This document shows, piece by piece, positions 25,824 to 35,298 of a stretch of DNA of 64,000 nucleotides (its first letter is position 1; each line of letters opens with the position of its first letter). The notes under the pieces are model-generated. The model had not been told where the DNA came from. It ran no database searches and saw only the letters and a list, made by a program, of their open reading frames with translations. Source of the stretch: Pirellula sp. (GTDB taxonomy: Bacteria; Planctomycetota; Planctomycetia; Pirellulales; PNKZ01); NCBI GenBank assembly GCA_013822735.1, contig PNKZ01000003.1, forward strand, positions 186,001-250,000. The letters run 5' to 3'. A program made the translations under genes and the position numbers.

Positions 25824-28800
25824 TTAAAAGACGTACAAGAATTCGTTGGCGTTAAATAGCGCTCGGCAGAGGGCCCCGAGCCCGTGCAATTTCACGAGCT
25901 GCACGGCGTCCGCGGTTTCTTCCTCGTCGGCCTCCCGCCCGAACGCCAAGCGAAACGCTTGCCGCACTTGCGGTTCCGCATCCGAGCCCGCTTCTTTGAC
26001 GACGCGGGCGGCAAACACCTCCGCTTCCGCGAGCAGGAACGGACTGTTCAACAGGTTCAAGGCCTGCAGCGGCGTCGTCGAGCGCGTGCGCTTCGGCGCG
26101 GCTTGCCCGGCGTCGGGACAATCGAACGCGCCGAACACGTCGTCGAGTTGCATGCGCGGCTTGGCTTGATAAACCATCCGCCGCAATTCGTCGGGGCCGA
26201 AATCATGCCGCGGCTCGTAGACCTTCACGTAGTTGTCGTTGGGCTCGAACAAATCGAAGCCCGGCCCGCCGCGCTTGGGATTCAAGTTTCCCGCGACGGC
26301 CAAAATCGCATCGCGCAGCGGTTCCGCTTCGAGCCGCCGCGGCGCAAAACGCCAGAGATAGAGATTGTCGGCATCCAGCGAGACCGGAGAGGGGAGACTG
26401 GAGACTGGAGCGAAAGAAGCTTTTCCGCTGCTTGTCTCTCGTCTCCGGTCTCCGGTCTCCAGTCTCGAGTCTTGCCTGTACGTTCCGCTTGTCACGATCA
26501 AGCGATGAATATGCTTCAGGCTCCAGCCGTGCTCCATTAACTCGACCGCCAGCCAATCGAGCAGCTCCGGATGCGTCGGCCGTGCGCCGTTGAGGCCGAA
26601 GTCGCTCGGCGTGTCGACCAGTCCGCGGCCGAAATGTCCTTGCCAGAGCCGATTGACGATCACGCGAGCCGTCAGCGGATTCTTCCGATCGACGATCCAC
26701 TTCGCCAGCGCGAGCCGACGTTCCTGCTCGGGCGTCTCCGGCGAAAGGCTCAGCGGCGCGCCGAATTTCGCCAGCGCCGCCGGAGCGATCGGTTCGCGCT
26801 TCTGCATCGGATCGCCCCGATGAAAGCGATACACGGCTTCGGGCTGAACAAACCTGCCGCCGTACACCATCGGGTTCTTCGTCAGGTTGGCGAGCTCCGC
26901 TTTGAGTTCCCGGCTCTCGCGTGCCAGTTCGGCCAAGCGCGAGCGATCGCCGTCGGAGAGCGCCGTGCGCTCGCGAATCGGCGATAGGTCCGGCTTCGCG
27001 CCATACGGCAGCCGATCATCGCCGGTCGCCACCGTCGTCCACTTGCCGGGGGTCGTGCCGACCTCGATCGTGTAATGCGTCGGCAAGCGATCGGTGTATT
27101 TTCCATCGGCCGCACGGTCGCGGCTCCAAACCACGCGATCGATTCGCACCTTCTCGGGGAAGCGGAGCGTCATCACGCCGGTCCCCTTCTCGCGCGAGAT
27201 CCAGCTCCGATCGTTACCGTACTGCCCGTCGTTGATATGCTCGAGCTTATGCCGTTCCGAGCGAGGAAATACGCTTGAAGCTCGGGCCGTCGTCTTGAGA
27301 GAAGCGAGCGCGATGTTGCGCGGCTTCGCTTCGGCCGTGAAGACTTCGAGTTCGTCGAGGCAGGGCTCGGAGCCGTTGTTCGTCGCGAGAATCGTGAACC
27401 GCAGCGTGTTGGTTTCAATGGGCTCGAATCGCTCTTCATTCGCGAAGCGACTCACGGCCGGCCGAAGCAATTCGCCGTACTGCAGCATTTGCTTCTCGAC
27501 CTCGGCGAGACGAACGCGAATCGATGCAATCCGTGCCGTTTCCGCAGGTTCGACGTCTCGACGCCAGGCTCGTTCGCCATGTTGCACGCCTGCGAAGACC
27601 GCCTTCATGGCGTAATAATCGACTTGGCTGACGGGATCAAACTTATGGTTGTGGCAACGTGCGCATCCGACGGTGAGTCCGAGAAAGACGCCGCCGGTGG
27701 TGCCGACCATGTCGTGCAATTCGTCGGCCCGCTGTTGCGCGGTCAGCACCGGATCGGGGCTTTTCACTTTGTCCCACGCTCCGGCCACGAGGAACCCGGT
27801 GGCGGGATCAACGCCCAGCTGATCGCCGGCGAGCTGCTCCAGCACAAACTGATCGTACGGCTTGTCCGAGTTGAAGGCGTCGATCACGTAGTCGCGATAC
27901 GGCCAAGCATTCGGCCGCACGATGTTGGTTTCAAAGCCGTTGCTCTCGGCAAAACGCACGACGTCGAGCCAATGTCGGGCCCAACGTTCGCCGAAGTCGG
28001 GCGACGCGAGATATTGGTCGACCAGCGTTTCGTACTTCGTCGACGGTGCGGCTTGCGCTTCCTCCACGGTCGGCGGCAGTCCGAGCAAATCGAACTTCAG
28101 CCTGCGTTGCAAGGTCGCGGCCGGCGCTTCGGTCGAAGGTTGCAAACCTTTCTCGGCCAGCTTGGCGACGACGAAATGGTCGATCGGATTACGCAACCTT
28201 TTCGTCGAGGAAGCGGGTTGCGGAACGGCGGGACGCCGGAGCGGTTGGTACGCCCAATGTTCACGTTGCTCTTCTTCGGCAACGCCGTCGATCGGCACGT
28301 CGACCCCTTCCGGCCACTGCGCACCTTGATCGATCCAGGTCTTAAAGAGCGCGATCTCGTTCGAGGCGAGACGTTCCCCTTCGGGCGGCATCGCCGAACC
28401 GGAATCGCTTGCGGCAATCAACTGAATCGCCAAACTCTTGTCGCTGTGGCCGGCGACAATGGCCGGTCCGCTCGCGCCCCCTTTCAGCGCATCGGCACGA
28501 CGATCCCAGCGCAACTCGCCGGCTTGTTCTTCCGGCCCGTGGCAGGCGACGCACTTGGCCGAAAGGATCGGGCGAATCTCTTTGACAAAGTCGACCGGCT
28601 GCGCGGCGTGCAAAGTACTCGAAGCAAACGTCGTGGCGACGGCGCAGAGCAGCAAGGCCACGGCGTTGGAAACGCCGCGCCTCTTTTTCACAGGCTTGGC
28701 TTCCTGCGGCGAGGTTTCCAAGGCGTGCCGCAGCGCAACTTCGAGAGCATGGCGAATGTGCGACGTCATGGCGGCCCGAGCTTCGGCGGGGCGGCGGCGT

Positions 28801-29360
28801 TCCAGCGCCGTGAGGATCGCGCGATGTTCGGCCAGCGCTTGGTCGAGCGCTCCGGAGACGTCGTCGACCCGTTCGCGGACGAGCTGTACGAGATCGTGGA
28901 AGCGGCGGATCTCTTGCGCGAGCACGGGATTGCCCGAGCGCGCGGCGATGAGGCGATGCAGCTCTTGATCGACTGTTCGGCAGGCTGCGGCGAAGTTGGC
29001 ATCGCGCGCACCGGCCGCATCGAACAACTTGCGCAACCGCGCGAGGTCGTCGGCCGTGCAATGCTCGCAGGCCAGCTCCGCGGCGAGTCCTTCCAGGGCT
29101 TCGCGCAGTTGATAGATGTGGCGTAGTTCGTCGGCGCCGAGTTGCCGGACGATCGCGCCGCGATTCGGCAACAGTTCGACGAGACCGTCGCGCGCGAGCC
29201 GTGCCAGCGCCTCACGGACCGGCGTTCGACTTACTCCCAACCGCGCGGCAAGTTCTACTTCGCGCAAGCGGCTGCCGGGGGCGATGCGGCCGGAGAGCAA
29301 ATGGTCGAGCAATTGATGAACGACGCGGTCGCCGAGCGACTGCACTTCGAGCTTGATCAT
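25824..29360 (-). CDS. GntR/FCD regulator fused to a DUF1549/DUF1553 cytochrome-type protein
   Basis: One unbroken frame of 1178 residues from the ATG at 29360. Residues 1-223 are a complete FadR/FCD-type GntR repressor: a winged helix containing [21 protein letters not shown] and an all-helical FCD domain with metal-site-like Asp and His residues. Residues 224-252 then form a textbook signal peptide (VKKRRG, hydrophobic core, LHAAQP). After it come a planctomycete cytochrome c-type domain with CVACH, a DUF1549 domain with a second CARCH motif, an F5/8-type lectin-like segment with CLDELEVF, and a DUF1553 domain ending in NANEFLYVF. The signal-peptide valine is a GTG at 28691, preceded by AGGA at a rather long spacing, so a normal secreted protein could also start there. 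The C-terminal half pairs with the DUF1501 gene downstream. The frame is also open upstream to 29492, but that would run through the probable operator. Confidence 0.8.
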   Translation of the reverse strand: MIKLEVQSLGDRVVHQLLDHLLSGRIAPGSRLREVELAARLGVSRTPVREALARLARDGLVELLPNRGAIVRQLGADELRHIYQLREALEGLAAELACEHCTADDLARLRKLFDAAGARDANFAAACRTVDQELHRLIAARSGNPVLAQEIRRFHDLVQLVRERVDDVSGALDQALAEHRAILTALERRRPAEARAAMTSHIRHALEVALRHALETSPQEAKPVKKRRGVSNAVALLLCAVATTFASSTLHAAQPVDFVKEIRPILSAKCVACHGPEEQAGELRWDRRADALKGGASGPAIVAGHSDKSLAIQLIAASDSGSAMPPEGERLASNEIALFKTWIDQGAQWPEGVDVPIDGVAEEEQREHWAYQPLRRPAVPQPASSTKRLRNPIDHFVVAKLAEKGLQPSTEAPAATLQRRLKFDLLGLPPTVEEAQAAPSTKYETLVDQYLASPDFGERWARHWLDVVRFAESNGFETNIVRPNAWPYRDYVIDAFNSDKPYDQFVLEQLAGDQLGVDPATGFLVAGAWDKVKSPDPVLTAQQRADELHDMVGTTGGVFLGLTVGCARCHNHKFDPVSQVDYYAMKAVFAGVQHGERAWRRDVEPAETARIASIRVRLAEVEKQMLQYGELLRPAVSRFANEERFEPIETNTLRFTILATNNGSEPCLDELEVFTAEAKPRNIALASLKTTARASSVFPRSERHKLEHINDGQYGNDRSWISREKGTGVMTLRFPEKVRIDRVVWSRDRAADGKYTDRLPTHYTIEVGTTPGKWTTVATGDDRLPYGAKPDLSPIRERTALSDGDRSRLAELARESRELKAELANLTKNPMVYGGRFVQPEAVYRFHRGDPMQKREPIAPAALAKFGAPLSLSPETPEQERRLALAKWIVDRKNPLTARVIVNRLWQGHFGRGLVDTPSDFGLNGARPTHPELLDWLAVELMEHGWSLKHIHRLIVTSGTYRQDSRLETGDRRRETSSGKASFAPVSSLPSPVSLDADNLYLWRFAPRRLEAEPLRDAILAVAGNLNPKRGGPGFDLFEPNDNYVKVYEPRHDFGPDELRRMVYQAKPRMQLDDVFGAFDCPDAGQAAPKRTRSTTPLQALNLLNSPFLLAEAEVFAARVVKEAGSDAEPQVRQAFRLAFGREADEEETADAVQLVKLHGLGALCRALFNANEFLYVF
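26381..26471. repeat. GAGACTGGA/TCCGGTCTC repeat inserted in the DUF1553 coding region
   Basis: Tandem GGAGACTGGAGACTGGAG (26393-26410) faces an imperfect inverted copy, GTCTCCGGTCTCCGGTCTCC and flanks (26433-26466), so the RNA could fold into a long hairpin. It stays in frame and codes for about 25-30 residues rich in Arg, Glu, Thr and Ser. These lie between the conserved TYRQDS and [10 protein letters not shown] segments, where relatives have a much shorter link. It looks like a mobile intergenic-type repeat tolerated in a surface loop. Confidence 0.6.
28689..28691 (-). promoter_or_regulatory. Possible internal GTG start for the secreted cytochrome-type protein
   Basis: The GTG at 28691 begins [19 protein letters not shown], a complete signal peptide. 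AGGA lies about 10 bases upstream. Starting here would give a 955-residue protein of ordinary DUF1549/DUF1553 length. Confidence 0.45.
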
Positions 29361-29410
29361 GGTTTGCCGAGGGAGGAGGGCGGCAAGGAGGCGGGAGGGT
29401 CGATAATCGA

Positions 29411-29425
29411 ATACTGTATACAATC
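29411..29425. promoter_or_regulatory. Probable GntR-family operator (TGTATACA)
   Basis: A perfect 8-base palindrome TGTATACA (29416-29423) within AATACTGTATACAAT lies about 55 bases upstream of the GntR start codon. FCD-type GntR repressors commonly bind GTATAC-centred palindromes, so this is a likely self-regulation site. It supports the ATG at 29360 over the longer frame. Confidence 0.5.
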
Positions 29426-29488
29426 CGACGGTCGATGCAATCAGTAAATCGCCGTGTCGACCGGAGACTTCGCCGCATAGCTTTTCTA

Positions 29489-32400
29489 TCAAAGGACTTG
29501 CGGCGGAGGAGTTGCTGCAGGCAGGAGGATGCTCACGATCGTGCCGTGGCCGACCGAGCTGACGACCTTCACGAAACCGCCGCTCTGCCGCACGATGCCG
29601 TCGACGGTCGAGAGTCCCAGGCCGGTCCCGCGGCCGACTTCCTTAGTCGTAAAGAACGGCTCGAAGATCTTCGCACGCACCGATTCCGTCATGCCGTGTC
29701 CGTCGTCGACGACGGTGAGTTGCATATATCGACCTGGTTTCACTTCACCGACGGCCGCCGGACTCGGCTCGCCGACCTGCACGTCCGAAGTCCGAATGAT
29801 CAAGCGCCCTCCGCGCGGCATCGCATCGCGGGCGTTCGTGACCAAATTCATAATCGCCTGTTCCAACTGCGTGCGATCGACGCGGACGAGTTCGATGCGC
29901 GGATCGAGTTCAAGCAGCAGTTCGACGTCGGTCTCGACGAGCCCGCGCACCAAGGGTTGCATGTCGGTGACGACGTCGTTGATGTCGAGATACTCGGGTC
30001 GTAAGACCTGCTCTCGACTGAAGGCGAGCAATTGTCGAACGAGATTGGCGGCCCGACGTCCGGCGTCGCGCACGGCGGTGAGCGGCGGGAGCATGGCGTC
30101 CGTCGGCGCGAGCTTTTTGAGCATCAGTTCGCTATAGCCGTTGATGATCGTCAATAGATTGTTGAAGTCGTGCGCGATGCCTCCCGCTAGTCGCCCGACG
30201 GCTTCCAGCTTTTGCAACTTGCGCATCTGTTCTTCAATCCGCTTGGGCTCCGTGACGTCGCGGACGACGGCGATGACTTCGTTGTCGCCGGCGGGAACCA
30301 TGCGCGCTTCGTACGAGTTATGGAACTCCGGCGACATCGCCAGTTGGTATTCAAAGGTGCGGATTTCGCGTGTTGCGAGCGTCTGTTCTAGATTGTAGGC
30401 AATGAGCCTGGCGACGTCCGGCGGCAGTATCTCGTGTACTTGCCGGCCGAGAAAGTCGTCGGGCGAGTGCAGGAGATCCGCGCGATGGGGAGCGTGGTAA
30501 TCGATGATTCGCCCTTCCGCGTCCATGCGGAACATAAGATCCGGCATAGCGTCCACGATGGCGCGATTGCGTAATTCGCTCTTCAACATGGCGCTTTCAA
30601 TACGCTTTTGCTCGGTGACTTCGTTGACAATGACGCCGATGCCGAGCATTTCATCATCAACGGAAACAGGATAGAAGCTGCCGAGAAAATGGCGAGTGAC
30701 GCCGGGAGCGGCGACGATCTCGTTGACGAACACCATATTGGTTACCGGGCCGCCGCCGGCGAGAATTCCCTGATACATGGCCTTCGCTTGCGGCCAAATG
30801 TCGGGCAGAAGTTCCTCCAGTGATTTGCCGATGTGTTGCTCGGCGGGAAACCCGTTGATGTCCGCCAACGCTTGGTTGCAGCGTAGGTATCGCACATCGG
30901 GACTCAAAAGTCCCAATCCGACGGGCGCTTCGGCGTACAAGGCGTCGAGCAGCGCCAAAGCTTCCGCCTTGCTGCGGACCGCTTCCAAGAGCCGACGCTC
31001 CGTTTCTTTACGCGTCGTGATGTCGAAGATCACGCCGCGGAGGACGGAATATTGCGGTTCGCTCACGATCGTCACGACGTCTTCCACCCAAACGGTCCGG
31101 CCGTCGGCGTGGATCATGCGGTATTCCAAGCGATGATCGCGGCCGAGTTTCGTCTCACTCATGCAAAATTTGACGGATCGATCACGATCTTCGTCGTGGA
31201 TGTGACGCGGCCAGAAGCCTTCCTCGTACCATTGCTCGCGCGGATAGCCGAGCAATTCCGCGGCGAACTCGCTCACATAGGTAAAGCGATACGTGACGGG
31301 GTCCGCTTCCCAGAGCACGACTTGCGCATGCTCCGCCAGGAGACGATAGCGCTGTTCGCGTTCGCGAACGGTGCGCTCCGCGCGGCGTCGATCGGTTACG
31401 TCTTGCGACGTGCCGCTCAACTTGATCGGGAGGTTCGAAATCGGATCCGATACGATTTCGGCGCGCTCGTTGATGACGCGTTCCATGCCGTCGGTCGAGG
31501 TCAGACGATACTCGAGTTCATAGACGCCATGCTCGCGCAGCGCGTCGGTGATCGCTTCCGCGAGCTTTAGGCGGTCTTCGGGATGCAACCAAGAGCGGAA
31601 TTCCTGATTGCTCGGCTCCTGATCGCCGGGAGCCCGGCCGAAGATGCGAAAGCATTCGGCCGACCAATCGGCGCGTCCGTCGGGCCGGAGCGCGTCCTCG
31701 ATCTTGATTTCCCAGCTGCCGACGCGAGCGATTCGCTGGGATGCGAGCAAGTGTTGTTGGCTTGCCTTAAGACGCGCTTCCGACTGTCTGCGATCGGTGA
31801 CGTCGCGCGCCACGGCGAGCGCCATCAGTTTGCCTTCGATCTCGCAAGCCGCGACGCGTACCTCGACGGGAAATACGCGCCCCTCTTTCCGACGGTGCGC
31901 CGAGTCGAAGGTTACCTTCGGCGTGCGGCGCAGCTCTTGGAACAAATCGCGAATGATCTCCGGCGTGGCGCGCGCGGAGAACATCGCGGGCGTTCGACCG
32001 ATAATTTCCTCGCGAGTGTATCCTAGACTCTCGCAAGCCTCGCCGTTGATGTCGACGATTTCTCCGCCGTCGCGCATCAGAAAGAATGCGTCCGAGGCAT
32101 GGTCGACCAGCGTGCGGAAGCGGGCTTCGTCGGCGATGATCGCCTTTTCGAAGCGATCGCGCTCGATGGCGATGCCGGCGAGTTGCGCTGCGCGATGCAA
32201 GATACCGAGTTCTCCCTTGCGCGGCGCTTGGGGATGGCGGAAATAGAGAGCGAACGTGCCGTACACCTTCGTCGATGAGGAAGGGGCGCGATGATTGTCG
32301 CACCCGATGATCGGCACGGACCAGCAGGCGCGCAGATTGTGGCCGATGGCACATGCGGCGTAATCTTGCCAGAGGGCGTCTTTGGCGATGTCCGCCGAAA

Positions 32401-33478
32401 TCACGGCTTCTCGTCGAACGGCGGCCGTGCCGCAAGAGCCGACCCCCTCGCCGATTTCGATGCCGTCGATAGCCGCCGAATACTCGGGCGGAACGCGTTT
32501 TCCGGCGCCGAACCGCAATCGCCTGCCGCCTTCGTCAAGCAGCAGAATCGAACAGATCGAACCGGGGAGATCTGCTTCGACGAACTCGGTGATCTTGTCG
32601 AGCGTCGTCGTTAGAGACGCTCCCGAGGCGATTTGTTCCAGTACTTGGTTCTGACCAAGCAGCGCGCTCTCGGCGAGCTTGCGGTCGGTAATGTCTTGAA
32701 TCGTGCCCACGACGCGCAGCGGCGCGCCGCAATGGTCGTAGTCGACGGTTCCGTGATTGCAGACCCAGCGTAAGGAACCGTCGTCGCGAACGATGCGAAA
32801 CTCGGCGCGATAGCGTCGATGCTCGCGAATGGCAGCCGTGACCGCGGTCATGACGTAATCGAGGTCTTCGGGATGCACGAGCGCCTTGAAGACGTCGAGC
32901 GTCAGAGGATCCTTGAAAGCACCCAGAATTTCGTAGCTTTCCGGCGACCAGAGTACTTCGTTCGTTACGACGTTCCATTCCCACACTCCCATGCGCGAGG
33001 CGCCGAGCGCAAGGTTGAGTCGTTGCTCGCTCTCGCGCAGCGCCGCTTCCGTTCGCTCCCGTTCGGTGGTGTCGATCATCACGTTGATGGCGCCGAGCAA
33101 TCGGCCCGCATCGTCGTGAATCGGGTTCACGTGCGCGAGCACCTGGCGACGTGAGCCGTCGGAGCGTTCGATAATCGCCTTGCGTTCGATGAACGCCGTA
33201 TCTTCGTTTAGGGCCCGAGCCATCCAACAAGCGTCGTGCGTCAAGGGTTCGCCCGTCGGCGTGTAGAGACGAAACGAACCGCAATAGCGCTCCTCGGCGT
33301 CGTTCAGTCGCGGCGCGCGTCCCCAGAGAAGTTCGGCCGCTGGATTAAACGAGGTGATCTCGCCCGAGGCGTTGCAGGTATACGCGGGGGTCGGAAGCGA
33401 ATCGACCATCCGCTGGAACGGCACGGCGTGCGGCGATCCTTGCGCACCTGGGGCGTAGTCGATACGAAACGACGGCAT
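29489..33478 (-). CDS. Cytoplasmic sensor histidine kinase with seven PAS domains and a GAF domain
   Basis: A 1329-residue sensor kinase with no transmembrane segment. Two PAS domains (about 20-275) are followed by a GAF domain (about 280-445), then five more PAS domains (about 450-1090), each ending in a D-V/I-T-D/E-R/Q-type PAC linker. The HisKA H-box GGIAHDFNNLL has the phosphoacceptor His near residue 1102. The ATPase domain has the N-box NLVTNARDAMP, DDGHGM and the GTGLGLS loop. There is no receiver domain, so a separate response regulator is needed, and none is in the window. AGGAG lies 6 bases upstream of the ATG. The gene is downstream of the exopolysaccharide operon on the same strand, separated by a hairpin. 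Confidence 0.93.
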   Translation of the reverse strand: MPSFRIDYAPGAQGSPHAVPFQRMVDSLPTPAYTCNASGEITSFNPAAELLWGRAPRLNDAEERYCGSFRLYTPTGEPLTHDACWMARALNEDTAFIERKAIIERSDGSRRQVLAHVNPIHDDAGRLLGAINVMIDTTERERTEAALRESEQRLNLALGASRMGVWEWNVVTNEVLWSPESYEILGAFKDPLTLDVFKALVHPEDLDYVMTAVTAAIREHRRYRAEFRIVRDDGSLRWVCNHGTVDYDHCGAPLRVVGTIQDITDRKLAESALLGQNQVLEQIASGASLTTTLDKITEFVEADLPGSICSILLLDEGGRRLRFGAGKRVPPEYSAAIDGIEIGEGVGSCGTAAVRREAVISADIAKDALWQDYAACAIGHNLRACWSVPIIGCDNHRAPSSSTKVYGTFALYFRHPQAPRKGELGILHRAAQLAGIAIERDRFEKAIIADEARFRTLVDHASDAFFLMRDGGEIVDINGEACESLGYTREEIIGRTPAMFSARATPEIIRDLFQELRRTPKVTFDSAHRRKEGRVFPVEVRVAACEIEGKLMALAVARDVTDRRQSEARLKASQQHLLASQRIARVGSWEIKIEDALRPDGRADWSAECFRIFGRAPGDQEPSNQEFRSWLHPEDRLKLAEAITDALREHGVYELEYRLTSTDGMERVINERAEIVSDPISNLPIKLSGTSQDVTDRRRAERTVREREQRYRLLAEHAQVVLWEADPVTYRFTYVSEFAAELLGYPREQWYEEGFWPRHIHDEDRDRSVKFCMSETKLGRDHRLEYRMIHADGRTVWVEDVVTIVSEPQYSVLRGVIFDITTRKETERRLLEAVRSKAEALALLDALYAEAPVGLGLLSPDVRYLRCNQALADINGFPAEQHIGKSLEELLPDIWPQAKAMYQGILAGGGPVTNMVFVNEIVAAPGVTRHFLGSFYPVSVDDEMLGIGVIVNEVTEQKRIESAMLKSELRNRAIVDAMPDLMFRMDAEGRIIDYHAPHRADLLHSPDDFLGRQVHEILPPDVARLIAYNLEQTLATREIRTFEYQLAMSPEFHNSYEARMVPAGDNEVIAVVRDVTEPKRIEEQMRKLQKLEAVGRLAGGIAHDFNNLLTIINGYSELMLKKLAPTDAMLPPLTAVRDAGRRAANLVRQLLAFSREQVLRPEYLDINDVVTDMQPLVRGLVETDVELLLELDPRIELVRVDRTQLEQAIMNLVTNARDAMPRGGRLIIRTSDVQVGEPSPAAVGEVKPGRYMQLTVVDDGHGMTESVRAKIFEPFFTTKEVGRGTGLGLSTVDGIVRQSGGFVKVVSSVGHGTIVSILLPAATPPPQVL

Positions 33479-33601
33479 GCAATAACTCCTGCGCGTTATC
33501 GTGCGACCGCTTCTCGGAACACCGGCGCCGGCCGCGATAAGTCGCGATAGCGTAACTGGCGCCGCCGGGTTCCACCAACCACAGTTGTCGTCTGCGCGGA
33601 G

Positions 33602-33622
33602 GCCGGCGAAGTAAACGCCGGC
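33602..33622 (-). terminator. Hairpin after the flippase gene
   Basis: GCCGGCG (33602-33608) and CGCCGGC (33616-33622) form a perfect 7-base GC stem with a 7-base loop, about 18 bases past the flippase stop codon. It could end the exopolysaccharide operon before the histidine kinase gene. There is no U tract. Confidence 0.45.
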
Positions 33623-33640
33623 ATTGCTAGAAGAGGGCGA

Positions 33641-35242
33641 CTAGGCGTCGCCCAAGCTCGCCAACGCCCGCGATTTGCGCAGGGCCCAGAATCCGAGCGC
33701 GAGCAAGTAACCCCAGGCGACCACTTCGCGCAGGCACGCGTCGGCCGTCGGGGTGCCGCCGAGCGAGTCGCAACTTTGCACGAGCGTCACGCCGAACCAG
33801 GTCGCGAGAGACACGATGGCCGTGAAACGGAGATCGTCGCGCCAAACCGAAACGCCGAACTCGCGCAACATCCAAGCCAGCGCCACATGGCCGACGGCAA
33901 TTCCCGCGGCGTAGCCGAGGAGGAAGCCGTCGAAGCCCGCGAGATGGTAACCGGACAGAGCGCCGCAAGCCGCGGCCGTGAGCTTGATGAAGTTGTACAT
34001 CGCCAGCAAGCGCGTCTCGCCCAGCGCCTGCGGCACGCGTTCGAGCGTCACGCTCAACGACATGATCCAAACGGATACGGCGAGCAGTTTGGCGATGTGC
34101 CCGGCCGAGGCGTATCGCGCGTCGTACAGCAACGAGAAGAACGTTTCCGCTTCGAGCACCACGCCGACGACGAGAAACACGCCGAGCGCCGAAAGCACGC
34201 TGCGCGCGACCGTCAGTTTTTCGCAAAGTTCTTCGCGCGAACGCCGCGCCAGGCGGGCCATCAGCGGATAGATCACCGTGCCGCCGAGCGCTTGCAGCAG
34301 CATGCTCGGCAACATCGCAACGGCGAGCGCCACGCTGTAGACGCCGAGTTCTTCTTTCGTGATGAGCCGGCCCAACAAGAGCCGATCGACTTGCAGGGCG
34401 CAGAACGTAATCATCGTGCTCAGGAGTACCCAGCGTCCGAAGCGGAAGAGTGCGTCGGCCGCCTCGCCGTCCCACGCGAACTGGTTGCGGTAGTTCGCCA
34501 CCAAGCAACGACTGCCGACCAGTTGGACGACGGTCGTCGCGAAGAGTCCGGCGATCATCGCCCACGCGCCTGCGGAGACGAAAGCCGCCCAGAGGCACAT
34601 TGTGGCGACCGCGGCGACCTGCGCCGAGAGTTCCAGCAGCGTGAGACGCCCCAGCATGAGATGTCGCCGCACGGCGAAGAGCGCCGTGGAGTTGAAGCCC
34701 GCGACGACCGCGGCCAACCCGGCCGTCGGCAACAGGATGAGCAAGCGAGGCTCTTCGTATACGAGGGACGCGGGCCACGCGAGCAGGCAGGTTCCCAGCC
34801 AAAGCAAAAAGCCGCGCAGGACCTGCACGGTCCAGGCCGTGTTGTAAAACCTTGGTTCGTCGCCGCGGCGATGTTGCACCAAGGCCGGCTCGATGCCGAC
34901 GTCGGAGAACATCGCGAGCCCCTGAATCATGACGTTCACAAGCGCCATGATGCCGAACGCTTCCGGCAAGACCAGTCGCGAAATCAGGATGTTTCCCGCC
35001 AGCCGGATCACCTGTCCGAGCCCGTAGCCGGCGACGGTGACCAACGAACTCCGCACGACGCGCACGCGGACGGGCGCCGCAACTCCAGTCGGTACCGTTT
35101 CTGACGCGTCGTCGCTCTTCGCCGGCGGGCAGCCGAACGTGCTCACACACTCGGATTGCCGCTGCAATTCGGCCAACGTCGAAGCGGCGTGCGGGACGCC
35201 GTCGATGAGCGGAGCGGAATGGGAAGCGGAAGCCGGCGACAT
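33641..35242 (-). CDS. Oligosaccharide flippase (Wzx/MATE-like)
   Basis: A 533-residue multi-spanning membrane protein of the oligosaccharide flippase family, which moves lipid-linked sugar units across the cytoplasmic membrane. The conserved start of the family is seen at VAGYGLGQVIRLAGNILISRLV and EAFGIMALVNVMIQGLAMFSDVGI, with about 12-14 hydrophobic helices through the rest. A soluble tail of about 60 residues precedes the first helix. The ATG at 35242 is preferred; a TTG at 35302 would overlap the upstream glycosyltransferase stop by a few bases. It is the last gene of an operon with three glycosyltransferases and a chain-length protein, which supports Wzx/Wzy-type export. Confidence 0.88.
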   Translation of the reverse strand: MSPASASHSAPLIDGVPHAASTLAELQRQSECVSTFGCPPAKSDDASETVPTGVAAPVRVRVVRSSLVTVAGYGLGQVIRLAGNILISRLVLPEAFGIMALVNVMIQGLAMFSDVGIEPALVQHRRGDEPRFYNTAWTVQVLRGFLLWLGTCLLAWPASLVYEEPRLLILLPTAGLAAVVAGFNSTALFAVRRHLMLGRLTLLELSAQVAAVATMCLWAAFVSAGAWAMIAGLFATTVVQLVGSRCLVANYRNQFAWDGEAADALFRFGRWVLLSTMITFCALQVDRLLLGRLITKEELGVYSVALAVAMLPSMLLQALGGTVIYPLMARLARRSREELCEKLTVARSVLSALGVFLVVGVVLEAETFFSLLYDARYASAGHIAKLLAVSVWIMSLSVTLERVPQALGETRLLAMYNFIKLTAAACGALSGYHLAGFDGFLLGYAAGIAVGHVALAWMLREFGVSVWRDDLRFTAIVSLATWFGVTLVQSCDSLGGTPTADACLREVVAWGYLLALGFWALRKSRALASLGDA

Positions 35243-35298
35243 GGAGATTACATTCACAGGTATGAAGGTAGAGTCGGCAATAATCTTCGGTACTAAGC

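Noticed and set aside
27489-29126. Plus-strand frame of 545 codons opposite the GntR/DUF1549 fusion
   Set aside because: The opposite strand carries intact CxxCH, DUF1549 and FCD motifs; this frame shows only GC-driven openness.
29361-29492. Longer start for the GntR fusion at 29492
   Set aside because: It would place the TGTATACA operator inside the coding region, and the extra residues do not resemble any GntR protein.
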